A DNA stretch of 64,000 nucleotides from the NCBI GenBank assembly GCA_949592205.1, contig CATIUR010000016.1:126501-190500 (forward strand). Reading direction: 5' to 3'. The notes under the pieces were generated by a model. It did no database searches and was not told the origin of the DNA. It saw nothing but the letters and a program-made list of their open reading frames with translations. The stretch is from Helichrysum umbraculigerum. Lineage: Eukaryota > Streptophyta > Magnoliopsida > Asterales > Asteraceae. The translations under genes were made by a program, and so were the position numbers. Of this stretch, positions 58,326 to 64,000 are shown piece by piece; position 1 is the stretch's first letter, and every line of letters starts with the position of its first letter.

Positions 58326-58698
58326 TGTAACACCCCCAAATTTAGTGATTTGCGGAAGCATACTTTGGGTGTTACTAATCAATAACAAAGCACAAAGATA
58401 TATAGTAAACGACTCTATATGCGTCGTTTTAACAAAATATATTGATAACTGAAATGTTTACAATATTTATAGCTTTACATAGCTCGAGTTTAAATAAAAT
58501 GAGATTTCAGTACATAAGTACTTGTACAAAATATACTAATGCAAGAAAATCTCAATCGTCTGTATGCTGACTCGAGCTAAATCCTGAAGCAGAAACATCC
58601 TACTGCTGGGTACCTGCGATATATGCTAAAAGGTCAGCTATAAAGCTGGTGAGCTCACAGGTTTGAAATCAAGTAATATCGTATGAACCGCAAGATTT

Positions 58699-58776
58699 AA
58701 ATAATGAATTGCATCCAGCAATTAAATAATGAATTGCATCCAGCAATTAAATAATGAATTGCATCCAGCAATTAAA
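58699..58776. repeat. 25-bp minisatellite with AATTGC...GCAATT hairpins
   Basis: Three tandem units of about 25 bp, each with the short fold AATTGC-ATCCA-GCAATT. Same relative place as the E8 and E11 minisatellites. Confidence 0.9.
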
Positions 58777-59476
58777 TGATAATCATCGTGTATACAGCCA
58801 TGAGCACATAGTTGAGCTTAACTCGAGGGCCGGGTCCCCTATAGAGAATTCCGGGCGAGGTGCCTCCACGAATGCCTAATCCACATTCGTCTTCCCAAAT
58901 ATTAGTACGTCCGTTTACCCGGTTAGTGCTTGCTAACCCGGACGAGGAGGGTCAATCCTATATGGTACCATATACTAATATTCACGCTACAACGTATTAA
59001 CAACTATGCTGACGGAGGACTTTAAAATGATTAGTTTCGAAAAACTCATGTAGTATATGAAAAGTTGGTACTTGCGTTCACATGTTAAAAGTTGAGCAAT
59101 ATATCACACCCCTGAGTAAAACAGTAAAAGAGGGGCTATGAGACTCACCTGAGTCCGTAAGCGTTTAAACAAACGTAAGTTGATTAGCCGAAATGAAGTC
59201 CAAAGACTTGTAACCTGAGGGTGTCCACGACACGCGATGGTTATAATATGCGAAGGTATCTAATAAGACTACCTTGTAGTTGTTCGTCCAACTATAATGT
59301 CCAAATCTCCACTATTTGGTTGATACGTTTAAGTGTTTGAAAAGTGTACGGCCCGTTGGTGACGGATTTGTAATAATAATCTCAATTATTACTATTTTGA
59401 TTTCGTGGCGTTTTACTTGAAAAATGTGTTTTGATTGTGTTTTAGAAGCCGTTACGAAATCTAAGTACGGGGGTCC

Positions 59477-59546
59477 GGGGGCAGCGCCCCTGGTAGCGGG
59501 GTCCAAGGGGCGGCAGCCCCTGGCGGGGTCCAAGGGGCAGAGCCCC
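59477..59546. repeat. Three GGGGC...GCCCC hairpins in E10
   Basis: GGGGGCAGCGCCCC (59477), GGGGCGGCAGCCCC (59507) and GGGGCAGAGCCCC (59534), separated by GGGGTCCAA-type spacers. Strong G/C hairpins in an AT-rich LTR. Confidence 0.9.
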
Positions 59547-59705
59547 TGGCTGGGGTCGAGCTGCCAGGTCAGCTTGGAAAATTTTTATTTCTACTATATT
59601 GCTTTGACGAAAAACGCATCTGGATCCGAATTTGGGTAAAATCAGGTGTTAAAATCTTGGTTCCGACACTTAGTAAAAATCTGAGTTTTCAAGGTTCTGT
59701 TTTGT

Positions 59706-60014
59706 GCGACGTTGGGTGCGACGTCGCAGGTAGGACTGCGACGTTGAGTATGACGTCGCTAAAGGCGACGTTTTGCAATTTAATGCGACGTAGGGTGCTG
59801 CGTCGCTAATGCGACGTAGGTGATTTCTGCGACGTAGGGGCTTGCGTCGCTAATTGCGACGTGGCGAGGTATTGGCGACGTTAAGGCTGACGTCGCTATA
59901 TGCGACGTCGCAATTTTATGCGACGTTGTGACTGACGTCGCACTATGCGACGTCACGAGGGGTTTTGCGACGTAGAAGCTGACGTCGCATAAATTCTGGG
60001 CCAAATGCGACGTA
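59706..60014. repeat. GCGACGT / ACGTCGC array in E10
   Basis: About 20 occurrences of TGCGACGT or its inverse in 309 bp, often paired in opposite orientation, with perfect palindromes GCGACGTCGC at about 59718 and 59900. It lies downstream (minus strand) of the predicted donor at 60175. Confidence 0.92.
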
Positions 60015-60902
60015 GCGGTCTGTTGGCCGGAAAATGTGTCGAAAACGAGTTTTTCGGTTTCCGTTCGGTCCAAAACTTTTACCCAACCCTTATAGGGACA
60101 TTATAAGTTGTTACAAACTACTAACAAGTGAAAACATTTAAAAACGAGAGATTTCGGGAATTGTCGGAAACTTACAAGGTGTCGGGTTAAAAATCCGAAA
60201 AGATAGGATGATAGATCGTTGCGTGGTGGCCGTGAATCTCTAAAAATCTTGAAGATCCGAAGTCGTTTGATATGTTTATTTTGCGATTTAGTGCGTTTTT
60301 AGGAGGTGGTGGTGGTTGGTGGATTTGAGAGAAAAGGAGAGAAAAGAGAAGAAAGAGAGAGAAAGAGAGTTGAGTGAAATGAGAGGAGGAGGGAAGAGTT
60401 GGGGGTTTTTACCTCCAACTTTCAGTCTCCGTTTTCTGCGCGGTGTTCGTTTGCTCCGTCGTTTAAACGTTAAGTAATTATTTTTCATATTAGTTGGTAA
60501 GTTTTAAGGTAAAATTTATTACGCGATATTTTATTTAAATATTTTACAAATCATTTATATTTGAGTTATAAATGTAAGTTTGTTTATTTAGTTTGCGCGT
60601 TTTACATTTTAAATTGTGTAACTTTCTGATTGTACGATACGAATAAATACGAAATATTATTATAATAATATTTTTTGACATAACCCGTTATTAAATAAAA
60701 TTTGTCACCAACGTCCGTATTAAATTGAATCGAAATACATTCGATTTAAATTGCGTACGATTTAACCAAATCGCATTTTCGTATATATTCAACAATATAT
60801 ATAATTCGATACATTAATTAGCCTAACAAGGAACTAATTACATGTATTAACATCTGATTAGGCACTAAATACTAGTCCTAATTTGGCGGGTGTTACAGTG
60901 TC

Positions 60903-61073
60903 TAGCACAAAACAAATATGAGTCCCGGTTCTCTCGTGGTCAGAGTCTACTAATGTATTCCTATTCAATATAACCCCTTTCAGACATCACATCATTTTTA
61001 TTTAATTGTACATAGTTAGCTAGGCTATGTTAAATTAAACTCGTATGATGTAAGTCCTGAACCAGTTATACCT
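60903..61073 (-). other. Short E8-derived or unassigned segment
   Basis: Non-coding. The end next to E11 (CTGAACCAGTTATACC) vaguely resembles the PBS region CTGATACCAACTTATA but is too altered to call. Confidence 0.4.
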
Positions 61074-61494
61074 TGTCGCACCCCCAAAACACGTGGCAGC
61101 GGAAACATGAGTTGTCATGGGGGCGCCGACCAAATCAAATATCATTACACAAAGATTAAAGCAAACGACCTCTAAATGAGACGTTTGAAAACATTACATT
61201 CCATAAGTTTAAATTGTTTACAATAGTTGTACAAAACATTTGGAGTTCGCATAATATAAGTTGAATTACAAAGTTACTAAATATAGTAAAATGCAATCTA
61301 GATCCTGAGATGTTGAAAAGTATGCGACTCGAGTTAAGCTATCCATAGCTTCCTACTGCGGCGGGTTACCTGAGAAATACATACTAAAAGGGTCAACATA
61401 AAGTTGGTGAGTTCATAGAGTTGTTTAAATGTTGGTATAAAACCAATTGTTATAAAACACGAGTTATGAAACACAAGATTTTAATCGTTGTATC

Positions 61495-61655
61495 ATTCAA
61501 CAATGATAATTAAATGTATCGTTAACAAACGATAAGTAAATGTGTTGAATAAATGTATCGTTAACAAACGATAAGTAAATATGTAATTGCACGAATGCAA
61601 AAAGATGTATCGTTAACCAACGATAAGTAAATATGTAGTTGCACGAATGCAAAAA
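61495..61655. repeat. Minisatellite of ATCGTTAACAAACGAT hairpins in E11
   Basis: Three to four degenerate units containing TGTATCGTTAACAAACGATA plus AAGTAAAT; the last two also share TTGCACGAATGCAAAAAG, itself with a TTGCA/TGCAA fold. Confidence 0.88.
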
Positions 61656-62556
61656 GATGTATACCATTTGCCATGAGCTCATAGTCCGAAGCTTAACAAT
61701 GTGTGCCGTGCCTCTTTCGAGTACACGATCGTGGGTGCCCCAATGCAAGTGTCTAATCCGGTACACTCGTTATGAACAAATATTAATACGTCCGTTTGAC
61801 TGGTTAGCGCGACTAACCCGGACGGGGATTGTCAGTCCCAAATAGATCTATTTACTAATATTCACGCTTTAGCAAAACTAACAAACTATGATGTGTAGGG
61901 CCTTTGTGGATTAGTGTGTTAACTCATGCAATCCGTATAGCGTTGTTTATGGTACTTGTGTTCATAAAAGCAGTTGTGTAAATCAAATGTATACAAAGCA
62001 GTTGCAAAGCAATTGTATAAAACATTTGTAGTATGTATTCTCCCCCAAAATAGTTATAAAACTGTAAAAAGAGGGGCTATGAAACTCACCTGAGTTCTAG
62101 CAAATAGCAAGCAAGCAATATCAATTAGCAAGCAAAGTGTGATCCAATGTGTAGCCTTTTAACGTCCTAAACGTATAAGGTTGTATGAGTAGATGTCTTA
62201 AAAGATCATCTATGTAAGTGGATGGTTAATGTCCACTTAATTCACAATGTAGGTGGAGGGTTAATGTCCACCTAGAGCTAGTTCATCTAACTAGTATGTC
62301 CATATAAGTTGTTCAAGTTCGTTTACTAAAAATGTGTACGACCCGTTGGTGAAAGTTTGTAATAATAATTCAAAGTATTATTATTGTTAAGTTCATCGTG
62401 TTGTATACTTCTCGAAGCACCTGTGTTTCATATATGAATCTACATCATAAAGGTTTGATCTTTGTAGGTGTTTATTGCTTTTATATATGTCCGAATGTGT
62501 TAAGGCTCGGAATTTAGAGTCCAAAATGTGATTTTATGAGAATTAACTAAGGGTTA

Positions 62557-62899
62557 AAAAGTCAACTCTCAAGGTCAAAAAGTCAACTGAAAAAGGTCAA
62601 CTCCTAAGTCAAAGTCAACTCGGAAGTCTTCAGTTCGCAAGTCAAACTGAACTCGCAAGTCTTCAGTTCGCAAGTCAAACTGAACTCGCAAGTCAAACTG
62701 AACTCGCAAGTCAAACTGAACTCGCAAAGTCAAACTGAACTCGCAAGTCAAACTGAACTCGCAAAGTCAAACTGAACTCGCAAGTCAAACTGAACTCGCA
62801 AGTTAAACTGAACTCGCAAGTCAAACTGAACTCGCAAGTCAACTGAACTCGCAAGTCAAACTGAACTCGCAAGTCAAAGTCAACTCGCAAAGTCAAACT
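62557..62899. repeat. GTCAA-rich array, 12 units of 18-19 bp, in E11
   Basis: About 12 tandem copies of TCAAACTGAACTCGCAAG from about 62638, with 1-base length changes, preceded by looser AGTCAAC/GGTCAAC repeats. On the transcribed (minus) strand each unit carries TTGACT, the W-box core. The reading frame through it is a repeat artefact. Confidence 0.92.
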
Positions 62900-64000
62900 G
62901 TTGTGTTTTTGCTTTGTAAACATGGTCAAACGGGCTCGGTTTGACCCGAAATTTTTAGGGAAGCCTTAGATATGTTCAAAGAGTCTCCAGAAATTTTGGT
63001 TCGAGTCGGGGTCGTTTCGAGATGTCGGTTTTTAAGTTTACACCTTAAACTTCAAGATTTAATGTTTTCGGTTTATGTCGGGTCATTACGCCAACTGATT
63101 TCACCTATCTATAGTCCAAATCAAACTTCCAAATTTTTACCAACTGATTTACTAAGTGTCTTGACTAACATATCAAATTTTCAGCTTCTAACAAGTCCAT
63201 TAACATAGTTAAATAAAGCCGCGTAACAACCGAACACATTTTATCGAAAAACTTCCTGGTCAGTCTTATAAATCGGATCGTAGAGAAAAATGAGTACGTT
63301 TCTGGAAAAAGTGTAAAACATGAAAGTTGTAGATCTTTTCAATACGCAAATTTTAAAAAAAAATGCATCTTCTAACTCTCAGTATTTGATTTTATACGAA
63401 TATTTTTGTGAACTGTCGATTTCTAGGCAGATTTCATGCATGTTCTTGTTTGCTTTATAAAAACGATTTTCAACACCAAGTTTGGACATAATCATGATAG
63501 ATGAACACTATAACATCATAATCAGTAGATTAAAAGTAAGATAAGTAAAAGGTTTGATGATTTATACCAAGCAAATGATGAAGAAAAAATGGTGTAGAGA
63601 AGGTGATGATGATGAAAGAGACTTGATTCTTGCTTCCACTAGCTTTCTTTCTTCTACTTGATGGTGTTTATGTGGTGGTTTATGGTGGTTTGAGGGCTGA
63701 GTTTATCTCAGATTTTGAGAGAGAGAGAGAGCTTTGAAAGTTGAGAGAAAAGTGTGAGGTTTGAGTGTGAAGTGAAATGTTTGCATGAGGAGTTTGTGGT
63801 TAACTAGGGAATCCTTATGATGGCTTTGCATGGAGTTTTAGTGGAGGGGAGTGGGGTGGAGCACATGGGGTGGCCGGCCCCCATGTGGTCCCACAAGGGG
63901 TATTTTGGTCATTTTACATTTCTAGCTTAAATCGTTGCGTTTTTCGTTCGTTTACCCGATTGTTTAAACGTTTATTCGCACGTTAAATGTTTAGTTGATG

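Larger units (their letters stand above)
58326..60897 (-). mobile_element. Solo LTR E10 (gypsy, related to E8 LTR)
   Basis: 2572 bp, TGTAACACCCGCC to GGGGGTGTTACA on the minus strand, flanked by a perfect GTGTC duplication (58321-58325 and 60898-60902) with no internal region: a solo LTR formed by LTR-LTR recombination. It shares with the E8 LTR the terminal block (GATTTGCGGAAGCA, AAACGACTCTATATG) and the GTCCGTTTACCCGG region. Contains a hairpin minisatellite, G-rich hairpins and a GCGACGT array. Predicted donor GTAAGT at 60175. Confidence 0.93.
61074..64000 (-). repeat. Gypsy LTR E11, 3' part on minus strand, cut by window edge
   Basis: Starts (plus strand) TGTCGCACCCCC, with GCAAACGACCTCTAAATGAG, the GTCCGTTTGACTGG and ACTAACCCGGACGGGG block, and AACGTCCTAAACGTA as in E8. 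At least 2.93 kb. It contains ATCGTT...AACGAT minisatellite units (61495-61655) and an 18-19-bp GTCAAACTGAACTCGCAA array (62638-62899). Whether solo or part of an element is unknown. No coding frame beyond repeat artefacts. Confidence 0.75.

Noticed and set aside
59780..60073. 97-codon Thr/Ser/His-rich minus-strand frame
   Set aside because: Translation of the GCGACGT array; repeat artefact.
62711..62929. Repetitive 72-codon minus-strand frame
   Set aside because: Translation of the 18-19-bp GTCAAACTGAACTC array.
61074..64000. E11 as the 5' LTR partner of E8
   Set aside because: Only blocks are shared; the terminal sequences and the internal repeat words differ too much for an LTR pair, and no PBS lies next to it.

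Overview
The window is plant nuclear DNA made almost entirely of transposable elements; I see no cellular gene. Evidence for a plant: Ty3/gypsy LTR elements primed by initiator tRNA-Met (TGGTATCAGAGC) with Tekay/Del-type gag-pol and a C-terminal chromodomain, an Athila/Tat-type element with a tRNA-Asp-like primer site (TGGCGCCGCTGCCGGGGA), a CACTA transposon, and Stowaway- and Mutator-type MITEs. A eudicot is likely. Asteraceae is my impression from the protein flavour only and is not proven.

Layout. 1-2375: 5' end of a minus-strand gypsy element (E1). 2639-7657: CACTA element (E2) with a decayed nine-exon TnpA-like gene and a 180-bp subterminal array. 7881-8207 and 8461-8710: two MITEs. From 9452 on the window is a set of nested insertions inside one gypsy LTR (E3, 9452-10618 resuming at 37057-37459). 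First insert: an Athila-like element with no pol (E4, 10619-37051, TSD TTAGC), which itself contains gypsy E5 (14709-23869, TSD ATTTT) and minus-strand gypsy E6 (27189-35527, TSD CTATT, inside the E4 3' LTR). Second insert: minus-strand gypsy E7 (from 37460), whose 5' LTR is cut at 44667 by a gag-only minus-strand element E8. E8 in turn holds the intact plus-strand gypsy E9 (49631-58062, TSD TTTTC), a solo LTR E10 (58326-60897, TSD GTGTC) and another LTR E11 (61074 to the window edge).

E9 is complete: two nearly identical LTRs, PBS, PPT and one uninterrupted gag-pol frame of 1513 codons. E6 is a close relative whose gag-pol is broken by one amber codon. E4 is non-autonomous: it has an intact 399-aa ORF of unknown family where gag should be and a decayed ATHILA-ORF1-like gene behind a second, LTR-like leader module.

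Most interesting pattern: the tRNA-Met gypsy LTRs of E1, E3, E6, E7 and E9 share a predicted spliced leader (donor, intron 1, a 53-56-nt mini-exon, intron 2). Each carries in intron 1, at about the same place, a cluster of short GC-rich palindromes or inverted repeats. The word differs between families (GAATCCGCCGGATTC, ATCGCGTCGCGAT, AAGCCGGCGGCTT, AACGCGATCC hairpins) and usually has a CG-N-CG core. E6 and E9 have almost the same proteins but unrelated intron-1 words. Analogous word arrays occur in E4, E10 and E11. A packaging or dimerisation role specific to unspliced RNA is a testable inference, not a demonstrated fact.
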